Part shown: piece after piece, positions 1 to 7,775 of the stretch
How positions within the stretch are numbered: position 1 is the stretch's first letter
How the letters are laid out: each line of letters opens with the position of its first letter
Assembly: GCA_947446155.1 (NCBI GenBank)
Contig: CANFFZ010000050.1
Location: 1 to 14,111, forward strand
Source of the DNA: Chloroflexota bacterium
GTDB taxonomy: Bacteria > Chloroflexota > Dehalococcoidia > UBA2979
Direction: 5' to 3'
Length of the DNA stretch: 14,111 bases
Program-made: the position numbers and the translations under genes
Notes under the pieces: generated by a model
Database searches by the model: none
Told to the model about the DNA's origin: nothing
The model's input: the letters and a program-made list of their open reading frames with translations, nothing else

Positions 1-2
1 TC

Positions 3-626
3 GTCCTGATCACGCCTTTGCCGAGGACGACGCAGGACAACGACGTCGCGAAGCATCTCGCCTCCGCGAACGACCTGTTCGCGGTCTCGCAGCTTCGCCG
101 CGCCCGCCTAAGCATCGAGCGAAGCGAAATCGGCGACCGCGCACCGCTCCTGGCGATCGAGGACGAACTTCGCGCGCACCCGGACGCCTACGACGCCGTC
201 GTCCTCACCTCGCCGGCGCCGCGGACAGTGGCGCGCCTGCTGGCGCTCGACGACCACTGGCGCGCGGCATCGCTCCCGGTACCGGTCATCCATGTCTTCG
301 AGGGGGGCGACGTCGCCTTGCCGGCACCACTCACCTACCGCGTGCACCGGGCCGTTGCGGGACCGGCCGGGATTATCCGATGGGTAGCACGCCTGGTTCA
401 GCGGCCACGCCTCGGCATCGCCGTGATGATGGCGCCGATGATCGTCTACCTCACCCTCGGGGGTGTGCTCGCGGTCTTCGTGAACCGCCGGTTCCTCATC
501 AACGAGATCCTGGCACTGGCCTGCTACTCGGCACTGCTGATCCTGGTGATCCGTCTCGAACGCTCGGAGCGGCGCTCGAACCCACCGGTCGAGGAGACGC
601 GCCGCGACCGGCAGGTTAGGCGCTGA
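3..626 (+). CDS. 3' part of a membrane protein with a universal-stress-like domain (partial)
   Basis: The frame is open to the left edge of the window, so the true start lies outside; the first visible residues read VLITPLPRTT. The visible part has an alpha/beta domain with a segment of the form DRAPLLAIEDEL followed by YDAVVLTSPAPRT and PVPVIHVFEG. This resembles a UspA-like fold found in actinobacterial and Chloroflexota proteins, where a DPLxAIxDAL segment precedes a VVVSTHP-type strand. Counting from the TTG at 18, two hydrophobic helices follow at about residues 132-155 and 160-180, then a short basic tail. The protein is therefore probably membrane-anchored with the soluble domain at its N side. 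Function is unknown and the family call is by eye. A TTG at 18 is an open internal codon, not a supported start. Confidence 0.6.
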   Translation, partial: VLITPLPRTTQDNDVAKHLASANDLFAVSQLRRARLSIERSEIGDRAPLLAIEDELRAHPDAYDAVVLTSPAPRTVARLLALDDHWRAASLPVPVIHVFEGGDVALPAPLTYRVHRAVAGPAGIIRWVARLVQRPRLGIAVMMAPMIVYLTLGGVLAVFVNRRFLINEILALACYSALLILVIRLERSERRSNPPVEETRRDRQVRR

Positions 627-701
627 TCAGGCGAATCCGAGGGAGAGGGGGTCCGGCCGGTCGAGGTCGCCCTCACCCCTGTGACTGACGAGGCGGCGGG
701 T

Positions 702-731
702 TCGACACCCCTCGGCGGGGGCGGGTAGAGT
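702..731 (+). promoter_or_regulatory. Putative sigma-70-type promoter of pyrG
   Basis: TCGACA (702-707) and TAGAGT (726-731) lie 18 bases apart in the 146-base spacer before pyrG. They match the -35 and -10 consensus at five and four of six positions. Start of transcription would be near 738, giving a leader of about 35 bases. A CCCC/GGGG hairpin falls between the two boxes. Support is by consensus match only. Confidence 0.35.
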
Positions 732-772
732 AGGGAATCCGCGAACGTCTCCCCGACGATCGGCGCCCGAGT

Positions 773-2425
773 ATGGCCAAGTACGTCTTTGTGACAGGTG
801 GCGTGGTTTCTTCCGTGGGGAAGGGCATCGTCTCCGCCTCGTTGGGGCGCATCCTCAAGGCACGCGGGCTCTCGGTCTCCATCCTCAAACTCGACCCGTA
901 CATCAACGTCGACCCGGGCACGATGTCGCCGTATCAGCACGGCGAGGTCTTCGTGACCGACGACGGCGCTGAGACCGACCTCGACCTCGGACACTACGAG
1001 CGGTTCCTCGCCGCTGACCTCAGCAAGTTGAACTCCTCCTCCTCCGGACAGATCTACGAAGAGGTGATCCGCAAGGAGCGCCGCGGGGACTACCTCGGCG
1101 GCACGATCCAGGCGATCCCGCACGTCACCAACGAGATCAAGCGCCGGATCCGCCTCGCCGCCAGCAGCCCTCGGGCGGACGTGGTGATCGTCGAGGTCGG
1201 TGGCACGGTGGGTGACATCGAGGGCCAGGTGTTCCTCGAGGCGATCAGCCAGATGCGCTACGCCTCTCCGAAGGACGAGACGCTTTCGATCCACGTGACG
1301 CTGCTGCCGCATATCAGCTCGACGCACGAACTGAAGACCAAGCCGACGCAGCACTCCGTGCGCGAACTGCGCTCGTTCGGCATCCAGCCGGACGTGATCG
1401 TGGCGCGTTCTGACCACCCCGTCCCAGACGGCCTGCGCGAGAAACTCGCCCTCTTCTGCAATGTGCAGAAGGAGGCAGTCATCGCCCTCCAGACTGCCGA
1501 GTCGATCTACGAAGTGCCGCTGGTACTTGAGGCGACTGGCCTCGGCGACCTCGTCACGAAGGCGCTCGACCTCGGGACGGCGCGCCCAGACCTCGAGGAA
1601 TGGGCACAGTTCGTCGAGCGGCTGCACCGGCCGGAGCGGACGGTCAGCGTCGCGATCGTTGGGAAGTACGTCGAACTGCACGATGCGTACCTCTCGATCA
1701 AGGAAGCCCTCGTACACGCGGGCGTGCATCACCACGCGGCGCTCGACATCAAGTGGGTCCACTCCGAGGACCTCGAAGGCGGCGACCCTGCGCAGGTCAT
1801 CGGTGACGTGGACGGGATGCTGCTGTGCCCCGGCTTCGGTGACCGCGGCCTGGAGGGCAAGATCAACGCCGTGCAATACGCGCGCGAGCGGAAGATCCCG
1901 TACCTCGGTGACTGCCTCGGGATGCAGATGCTCGTTGTCGAGTTCGCGCGCAACGTCGCGGGGATGCCCGGCGCCAACACCACCGAGGTTGACCCACGCG
2001 CGCCGTTCCCGGTGATCTCGCTGCTCTCCGAGCAGCAGGAGGTCCACGAACTCGGCGGCACCATGCGCCTCGGCGGGTACGACTGCCGGCTGGTGCCGGG
2101 GACGAAGGCCGCCGCCGCCTACGGCACGGAGATCGCCCGTGAACGTCACCGTCACCGCTACGAGGTGAACAACGCGCTGCTCCCGCAACTGGAGCAGGCC
2201 GGCCTCGTGGTCGCGGGACGCGACACCGACAGCGGCCTGGTGGAGATCTGCGAGTTGCGCGACCACCCGTTCATGGTGGGGGCGCAGTTCCACCCGGAGT
2301 TCACCAGCCGCCCGAATCAGCCCAACCCGCTGTTCCGTGACTTCATCGGCGCGGCCGTCGAGTACCACCGCGCGCGGGGGACCTCGGCGGGCACGCCCGC
2401 CAGCACAGCGTCTGGCGTCGCGTGA
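773..2425 (+). CDS. pyrG: CTP synthase (glutamine-hydrolysing)
   Basis: Makes CTP from UTP, ATP and glutamine, the last step of de novo pyrimidine nucleotide synthesis, in the cytoplasm. The 550-residue product has the usual family length. The N-terminal synthetase domain opens with MAKYVFVTGGVVSSVGKG (P-loop K17) and carries LKLDPYINVDPGTMSP and the VEVGGTVGDIE segment. The C-terminal class I glutamine amidotransferase domain has nucleophile Cys381 in LGDCLGMQ and the His507/Glu509 pair in FHPEF. The oxyanion segment reads CPGFGDRG (352-359) instead of the common PGGFG form. Asp380 before the catalytic Cys is unusual, where Ile or Leu is typical. The ATG at 773 gives the canonical N-terminus although no strong Shine-Dalgarno is visible. 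The stop overlaps the next gene. Confidence 0.97.
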   Translation: MAKYVFVTGGVVSSVGKGIVSASLGRILKARGLSVSILKLDPYINVDPGTMSPYQHGEVFVTDDGAETDLDLGHYERFLAADLSKLNSSSSGQIYEEVIRKERRGDYLGGTIQAIPHVTNEIKRRIRLAASSPRADVVIVEVGGTVGDIEGQVFLEAISQMRYASPKDETLSIHVTLLPHISSTHELKTKPTQHSVRELRSFGIQPDVIVARSDHPVPDGLREKLALFCNVQKEAVIALQTAESIYEVPLVLEATGLGDLVTKALDLGTARPDLEEWAQFVERLHRPERTVSVAIVGKYVELHDAYLSIKEALVHAGVHHHAALDIKWVHSEDLEGGDPAQVIGDVDGMLLCPGFGDRGLEGKINAVQYARERKIPYLGDCLGMQMLVVEFARNVAGMPGANTTEVDPRAPFPVISLLSEQQEVHELGGTMRLGGYDCRLVPGTKAAAAYGTEIARERHRHRYEVNNALLPQLEQAGLVVAGRDTDSGLVEICELRDHPFMVGAQFHPEFTSRPNQPNPLFRDFIGAAVEYHRARGTSAGTPASTASGVA

Positions 2426-2889
2426 CGTTCTGGCGGTTCCTGCATCTGATGTCGCTGTTCCTGATGATGGCCGGGGTCGGCACGACCGTGGTGCCGATCT
2501 GGAAGGCCTGGATGGCGCCCACTAACGATGAGAAGTCGTTCCTGCTGAATCAGGCGCAGCGAGGCGAGACGTTCTTCCTGCTGCCCGGCCTCATCGCGAC
2601 GTTCTTCTCCGGGTACTTCTGGGCGACGGCAGCCGGGTGGAACGTGATCACCACGGGCTGGCTGGTCGCGCTGCAGGTGCTGACGATGCTGAACATCTTC
2701 ATCTTCTTGCCGCTGATGGGGATCGGCCTGCGCCGCGTGCGCTACCTCGCGCTGGCCGCTCGCAAGCACGGCGCGGAGACGCCCGAGTTGCGCGAGGCAC
2801 TCTCCGACAACGTCCCCCTCGTCTTCGGTACGCTGATCGTGGTAACCGTTCCGTTCATGGTCTGGCTGCCCGTCTTCAAACCCTTCTAG
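2422..2889 (+). CDS. Small multi-pass membrane protein, possibly DUF2269 family
   Basis: A 155-residue protein starting at GTG 2422, whose start overlaps the pyrG stop as GTGA, so translation is probably coupled to pyrG. Four hydrophobic helices are visible at about residues 3-22, 50-70, 76-103 and 130-150. A short charged loop after the third helix reads LRRVRYLALAARKHG. The opening WRFLHLMSLFLMMAG with an early His and the four-helix plan resemble the DUF2269 family of integral membrane proteins, whose function is unknown. That assignment is by eye and uncertain. No signal peptide or catalytic motif is seen. An internal ATG could also start the protein, but it would remove part of the first helix. 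Confidence 0.75.
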   Translation: MTFWRFLHLMSLFLMMAGVGTTVVPIWKAWMAPTNDEKSFLLNQAQRGETFFLLPGLIATFFSGYFWATAAGWNVITTGWLVALQVLTMLNIFIFLPLMGIGLRRVRYLALAARKHGAETPELREALSDNVPLVFGTLIVVTVPFMVWLPVFKPF

Positions 2890-2922
2890 CACCTGCCCCT
2901 GCGCAGGGATCCGAGGCCCCCG

Positions 2923-3570
2923 ATGCAGATCTTCCTCGACAGCGCGAACATCGATGAGATCCGCCGAGGCACCGCGATGGGGGTGGTCGACGGCATCACG
3001 ACGAATCCGACGCTCGTCGCGCGCGAAGGCATCGACTACAAAGCGCGCATCCTCGAAATCTGCGCGATTGTGGACGGCCCGATCTCAGTGGAGTGCATCT
3101 CGACGGAGGTCGAGGCGCTCGTCGCGGAGGCGAAGCGCGTCGCCGCGTGGCATCGCAACGTCGTGGTGAAGATCCCGATGTCGGAGGTAGGCCTCGCTGC
3201 CATCAAGCGCGTCAGCGCCGAGGGCATCCGGGTGAACACGACACTGATCTTCTCGGCGAACCAGGCGCTGCTCGCGGCGAAGGCGGGGGCGGCGTTCGTC
3301 TCGCCATTCGTCGGGCGGCTGAACGACGCCGGCCACGATGGCATGGAGGTCATCCGCGAGATCGTGCAGCTGTTCGAGACGTACGAGCTCGACTGCGAAG
3401 TCCTCGCCGCCTCGATTCGCGGCCCCCGCGACGTGACCGAGGCCGCCCTCGCTGGTTCCCACATCGCGACGATCCCGCCCGCGGTGCTCTTCCAGATGGT
3501 GAACCACCCGCTGACGGACAAGGGCATCGAGATCTTCCTGGCGGACGCGAAGAAGTACGCGCCGGTCTAG
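2923..3570 (+). CDS. fsa: Transaldolase, small TalC/FSA-type
   Basis: Transfers a dihydroxyacetone unit between sugar phosphates in the non-oxidative pentose phosphate pathway, or cleaves fructose 6-phosphate in FSA-type members. The 215-residue length fits the small decameric subfamily. MQIFLDSANIDEI holds the catalytic Asp6. GITTNPTLV is the N-terminal signature. VVVKIPMS holds Schiff-base Lys83. SPFVGRLNDAG carries Phe at the position that is Tyr in E. coli FSA, which favours transaldolase over aldolase activity. The start ATG lies 33 bases after the previous gene, with only a weak purine stretch (GAGG) before it. It may be co-transcribed with pyrG and the membrane protein. The exact activity cannot be fixed from sequence alone; talC or tal are alternative symbols. 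Confidence 0.93.
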   Translation: MQIFLDSANIDEIRRGTAMGVVDGITTNPTLVAREGIDYKARILEICAIVDGPISVECISTEVEALVAEAKRVAAWHRNVVVKIPMSEVGLAAIKRVSAEGIRVNTTLIFSANQALLAAKAGAAFVSPFVGRLNDAGHDGMEVIREIVQLFETYELDCEVLAASIRGPRDVTEAALAGSHIATIPPAVLFQMVNHPLTDKGIEIFLADAKKYAPV

Positions 3571-3627
3571 GGCGGGTCGCGCTCGACCTCCTCAAAACGG
3601 CGGGGTGGGGCCGGTGGCAACCACCAC

Positions 3628-3657
3628 TTGCCGTCCGGTGGCGCTTGCGCCTACAGT
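3628..3657 (+). promoter_or_regulatory. Putative promoter of rho
   Basis: TTGCCG (3628-3633) and TACAGT (3652-3657) are 18 bases apart in the fsa-rho spacer, each matching four of six consensus bases. Transcription would start near 3664 and leave a leader of about 110 bases. An open frame from the TTG at 3628 runs into rho, but this TTG falls in the -35 box, which argues against it being the rho start. Confidence 0.4.
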
Positions 3658-3666
3658 CAGGACGCT

Positions 3667-3736
3667 GCCACGCTCGTGGCCGCGCCTTCGAAGCCCCTTG
3701 TGCCGCCCTCGCGCGCGGGCCCTGCTCTTGAGCAGG
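3667..3736 (+). promoter_or_regulatory. Structured rho leader with two hairpins
   Basis: Hairpin one pairs GCCAC (3667-3671) with GTGGC (3676-3680) over a GCTC loop. Hairpin two pairs CCTGCTC (3721-3727) with GAGCAGG (3730-3736), a near-perfect palindrome. Between them lies a C-rich stretch. Rho genes in other bacteria are autoregulated by Rho-dependent attenuation in the leader, so this could serve that role; that is inference. Confidence 0.35.
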
Positions 3737-3774
3737 TCGTATCCATCCAGACCCGTACAGACTCAGGTGGTTCC

Positions 3775-5217
<1,443 letters not shown>

Positions 5218-5235
5218 CCGAGGGCTCACCGCCCA

Positions 5236-5264
5236 TTGCGAGGCGGGCGCGCGCGCCACATACT
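5236..5264 (+). promoter_or_regulatory. Putative promoter giving a leaderless transcript
   Basis: TTGCGA (5236-5241) and CATACT (5259-5264) are 17 bases apart, each matching four of six consensus bases. The predicted transcription start, about seven bases after the -10 box, coincides with the GTG at 5271, so the mRNA would have no leader. A GGCGCGCGCGCC palindrome (5246-5257) lies in the spacer. Confidence 0.35.
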
Positions 5265-5270
5265 GCGCGC

Positions 5271-6194
5271 GTGTTCCGCTCCCGATCACCTCGCCTCTCT
5301 GTCCTCATACTGCTCGTCGCGGGAACTCTCCTCGTCGCCTGCGACGGAGAGTCGAAGGCGCCTTAGAAGATCAAACCGGCGGACATCCCGTCGATCGCCG
5401 CGGCCGTGAAAGACGACTTCTGGAACGGCAAGGACATGAAGGTGGGCAACTGCCCGCTGAGGGTCAAGGCCACGAGTCAGCTGGCCGCCAACCACGGCGC
5501 GTGCCCGAAGGGCTTCCATTGCGTCGAGGTGAAGAAGATCCCGGCTGGGACCAAGCACACCTCCTCCGTGAACCTGCCCGAGGGTGACCACCACAACGGC
5601 GACGGCAAGCCCAACGGCTGGAAGGTCACGGACAAGGGCACCGGCATCGACGCCGTGGACGCCGAGTGGGACAGCGAGGACATCGACCAGGTCGCCATCC
5701 ACGAGTCGGCGCACATGCTGGGCCTGGATGACGAGTACCGCGAGGGCGACGTGAAGTGCGGCGTCGCGGACTGCGTGACCGAGATCGCCTGGGGCAACCA
5801 GGTCGTCCCGCAGAAGCACATCGATGACCTCGCGAAGGCGGCGGACCTCAAGTGCCCGTGCGCGCCGACGCCGACACCCACCCCGACGCGGACGGCGACG
5901 CCGGGCGTGGCCGCCAGCCCGACACCGGGGCAGGCCGCTGTCACCGTCGAGACGATCACCCGAGGCGGCAAGCACTACCCGACGAAGCAGTTCCGCGTCG
6001 CTGCGCCGGATCGCTGCACCGACTTCCACTACCACGGCCCTGGGCGCGCCCTCGAGTCGGGGCTCCAGGTTGAGGCGGACCCGGCGACCGACGGGTGTGG
6101 CTGGGGCTCGGTCCCGAACACGCCCAAGGAGCAGACACCGGTTACACCGGCGCAGATTGAAACGTTCAAGGGCGCCGGAATCCCCCTCCCGTAG
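5271..6194 (+). pseudogene. Exported zinc-metallopeptidase-like lipoprotein, interrupted by an in-frame TAG
   Basis: One reading frame runs from GTG 5271 to 6194 with a single amber codon at 5364-5366. The part before it is a lipoprotein signal peptide: basic start MFRSRSPR, a hydrophobic core, and lipobox LVAC with Cys24. The part after it, from AAG 5367, carries HESAHMLGLDDEY at 5700-5738, an HExxHxxGxxD zinc motif as in snapalysin-like metzincins. A Thr/Pro-rich linker (about 5867-5935) follows, then a Cys/His-containing C-terminal domain with CTDFHYHGPG and DGCGWGS. Without the TAG this would be a 307-residue surface protease-like lipoprotein. A protein starting at GTG 5406 would lack its export signal. 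The cause may be a true nonsense mutation (for example CAG or GAG to TAG), readthrough, or a sequence error. The substrate is unknown. Confidence 0.7.
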
Positions 6195-6232
6195 GACAAA
6201 TCCGGGGCGTTTCAGATTCAAAACACATCGAA

Positions 6233-6249
6233 ATACCCCCATCGGGTAT
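6233..6249 (+). terminator. Hairpin after the metallopeptidase gene, possible terminator
   Basis: ATACCC (6233-6238) pairs with GGGTAT (6244-6249) over a five-base loop, 39 bases after the stop, in a stretch that is AT-rich for this window. No T-run follows, so intrinsic termination is uncertain. Confidence 0.3.
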
Positions 6250-6293
6250 GTGCGTGATTCTTCACTAAGTCACAGGGTCTCCCCGGTTCAGCG

Positions 6294-6302
6294 TGGTACG
6301 AT
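6294..6302 (+). promoter_or_regulatory. Putative extended -10 promoter of the LysM/M23 gene
   Basis: TGGTACGAT (6294-6302) is an extended -10 element (TGN plus TACGAT). No convincing -35 box is seen, which extended -10 promoters can lack. Transcription would begin near 6309, at the head of the structured leader. Confidence 0.4.
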
Positions 6303-6308
6303 CCCGCA

Positions 6309-6464
6309 GTCCTGACGGACTTGTTCCGTCCTGCACAAACGTCCAGTCGCGCGGGGAGCCGGGTATTGCCGGCCTGGACAGCCGCCTTGAACCCTCCCAG
6401 CGGAGGAGACGGGCGGTACGAAGATCCAAGCTGGGGCGATGCCCCGGCCCAGTGGGGGACTCTC
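6309..6464 (+). promoter_or_regulatory. Structured 5' leader, candidate cis-regulatory RNA (class not recognised)
   Basis: Four hairpins follow in order. A: GACGGA/TCCGTC (6314-6330, loop CTTGT). B: outer GTCCAG/CTGGAC (6341-6346 with 6374-6379) enclosing GCCGG/CCGGC (6358-6362 with 6369-6373), with a one-sided internal bulge containing GGGGA. C: outer CCGCC/GGCGG (6382-6386 with 6412-6416) enclosing CCTCC/GGAGG (6393-6397 with 6402-6406). D: CTGGGGC/GCCCCGG (6431-6437 with 6441-6447, loop GAT), just before a GGGGGA ribosome-binding-like run (6454-6459). LysM/M23 and NlpC/P60 hydrolase genes in other bacteria are often under c-di-AMP (ydaO) riboswitches, but the conserved ydaO boxes were not found here. 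GC-rich DNA folds easily, so this is a candidate only. Confidence 0.4.
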
Positions 6465-7700
6465 TTGCGCGGCACTCTTGCTCCACCCACGCCTCTGCGT
6501 CGTAGCCGAACATTGCTTCGTGCTCGGCTGCATCCACAACCACAACGTCACCACCGTCTCTCCATCGCCCCCGCTGGCGCGTTCGCCGCGCTCCTCGGCG
6601 TCCTCGTCCTGGCCGGGTTCTTCCCGGTACGAGTACCTGGCGTCGCCACCCAGCCCGTCCTCGCCGCTAACCGCCTCTCGCTCCCCGGCCTCCCGGCCGC
6701 CTCGGGTGCCGGAGCGGGTTCCGAGCTCGCCGCGCGCGCCGTACCGCTGACCATCGTGGCGCCGCAGGTCACCGGTGACGCCGTGCTGTCAGCACAGAAC
6801 TCGACGGAAGCGGCCCGCCAGGAGCTCCTCCAGCAGCAGCAGAACGGCCAGGGCGCCGGTGGTGCCGCGCAGCAGACCGAGCGCACACCAATCTTCTTCG
6901 AGTACAAGGTGCAGCCCGGCGACAGCGTGAACGGAATCGCGGCCCGCTTCGGGATCGCGCCGAAGTACATCACCTGGAACAACATCGACATCATCAGCGA
7001 CGTCGACGCACTCGCCCCCGGCATGACCCTGCAGATCCCCGCCGTCGAAGGCATCATCCACTCGGTCCGCTTCGGTGAGACCGTCTCGGAGATCGCCACG
7101 CGATACGACGCGAAGTCGCGCGACATTGTCGAGTTCCGCGCGAACGGCCTGGCCGGCGATCCGAACCGCCTGCGCGACGGCTCACTGATCCTCGTACCGG
7201 GTGGGCGCATCGTCCCGCTCGCACCGGCGACACGGCCGGTGCCCGTCGCGACTCCGACGCCAGCCCCCGCAACGAGCGGTGCCCCGACGCCTGTCGCCAC
7301 GCCGCGGCCTGCGCCTGCAGCGACGACCCCAAGCACAACCGGCTGGGTGTGGCCGGGCGCAGGCCCCCTCACCTCGGCGTTCGGCCCGAGTCACCCGCTG
7401 GGCATCGACATCGGCACGGGTTACGGCGCGGCCATCGTCGCCGCGCGTGACGGGACAGTGACATTCGCCGGTGGCAACCCGTGCTGTTCCTACGGGTACC
7501 ACGTGATCATCGCGCACGACGGAGCGTACGAGACGCTGTACGCGCACCTCTCCAGCATCACCGCACAGATCGGACAGAAGGTCCGCGCGGGCGAAATCGT
7601 CGGCTACTCCGGTACGAGTGGCCGTGTGACCGGCCCGCACCTGCACTTCGAGTTGCGCCGGAACGGCGCGCACCAGAACCCGAGCGCGTTCCTGCCGTAG
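6465..7700 (+). CDS. LysM-domain M23 peptidoglycan endopeptidase
   Basis: A cell-wall hydrolase expected to cut peptidoglycan cross-links outside the membrane. From TTG 6465 it has 411 residues: a basic N-terminus, one membrane anchor or signal at about 33-55, a Gln-rich stretch near 113-140, LysM repeats at about 143-192 and 196-247 (YKVQPGDSVNGIAARFGI and HSVRFGETVSEIATRYDA), a Pro/Thr/Ala linker to about 292, then an M23 domain. Metal ligands are His310 and Asp315 in HPLGID, with His392/His394 in GPHLHFEL; LYAHL holds His361. His310 sits five residues before the Asp instead of the usual four. The start is chosen for GGGGGA five bases upstream; TTG 6513 is a second option. TTG 6321 would lie in a hairpin loop of the leader and is disfavoured. 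The gene faces the MBL gene across a strong hairpin. Confidence 0.85.
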   Translation: MRGTLAPPTPLRRSRTLLRARLHPQPQRHHRLSIAPAGAFAALLGVLVLAGFFPVRVPGVATQPVLAANRLSLPGLPAASGAGAGSELAARAVPLTIVAPQVTGDAVLSAQNSTEAARQELLQQQQNGQGAGGAAQQTERTPIFFEYKVQPGDSVNGIAARFGIAPKYITWNNIDIISDVDALAPGMTLQIPAVEGIIHSVRFGETVSEIATRYDAKSRDIVEFRANGLAGDPNRLRDGSLILVPGGRIVPLAPATRPVPVATPTPAPATSGAPTPVATPRPAPAATTPSTTGWVWPGAGPLTSAFGPSHPLGIDIGTGYGAAIVAARDGTVTFAGGNPCCSYGYHVIIAHDGAYETLYAHLSSITAQIGQKVRAGEIVGYSGTSGRVTGPHLHFELRRNGAHQNPSAFLP

Positions 7701-7717
7701 CCCTCAACCTCACACAC

Positions 7718-7752
7718 AACGAAGTGGGCGCCCGATGGGCGCCCACTTCGTT
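7718..7752. terminator. Perfect 16-bp hairpin between convergent genes
   Basis: AACGAAGTGGGCGCCC (7718-7733) and its exact reverse complement (7737-7752) are separated by a GAT loop. It lies 17 bases after the M23 stop and 23 bases from the stop of the opposite-strand gene, so it can serve both transcripts. Neither side has a clear T-run, so it is either a U-less terminator or a 3'-end stabiliser. Confidence 0.75.
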
Positions 7753-7775
7753 CTCGCCGTGAAAGGGAATGAGGC

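Noticed and set aside
1826..1840. Apparent loss of one Gly in the CTP synthase PGGFG motif
   Set aside because: Realigned as CPGFG against VPGGFG the length is unchanged, so it is a substitution pattern and not a deletion.
524..2368. 614-codon open frame on the minus strand opposite pyrG
   Set aside because: It is the mirror of a strongly conserved pyrG in GC-rich DNA; its Arg/Val/Asp/His-rich translation resembles no family.
6309..6464. ydaO (c-di-AMP), GEMM or cobalamin riboswitch in the M23 leader
   Set aside because: The conserved boxes I know for these classes (for example GACAGCTAAC or GCCACTG) are not present; kept only as an unclassified structured leader.
6321..6464. TTG 6321 as start of the M23 gene
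   Set aside because: It lies in the loop of hairpin A with no ribosome-binding site, and third-position GC is lower there than in the body of the gene.
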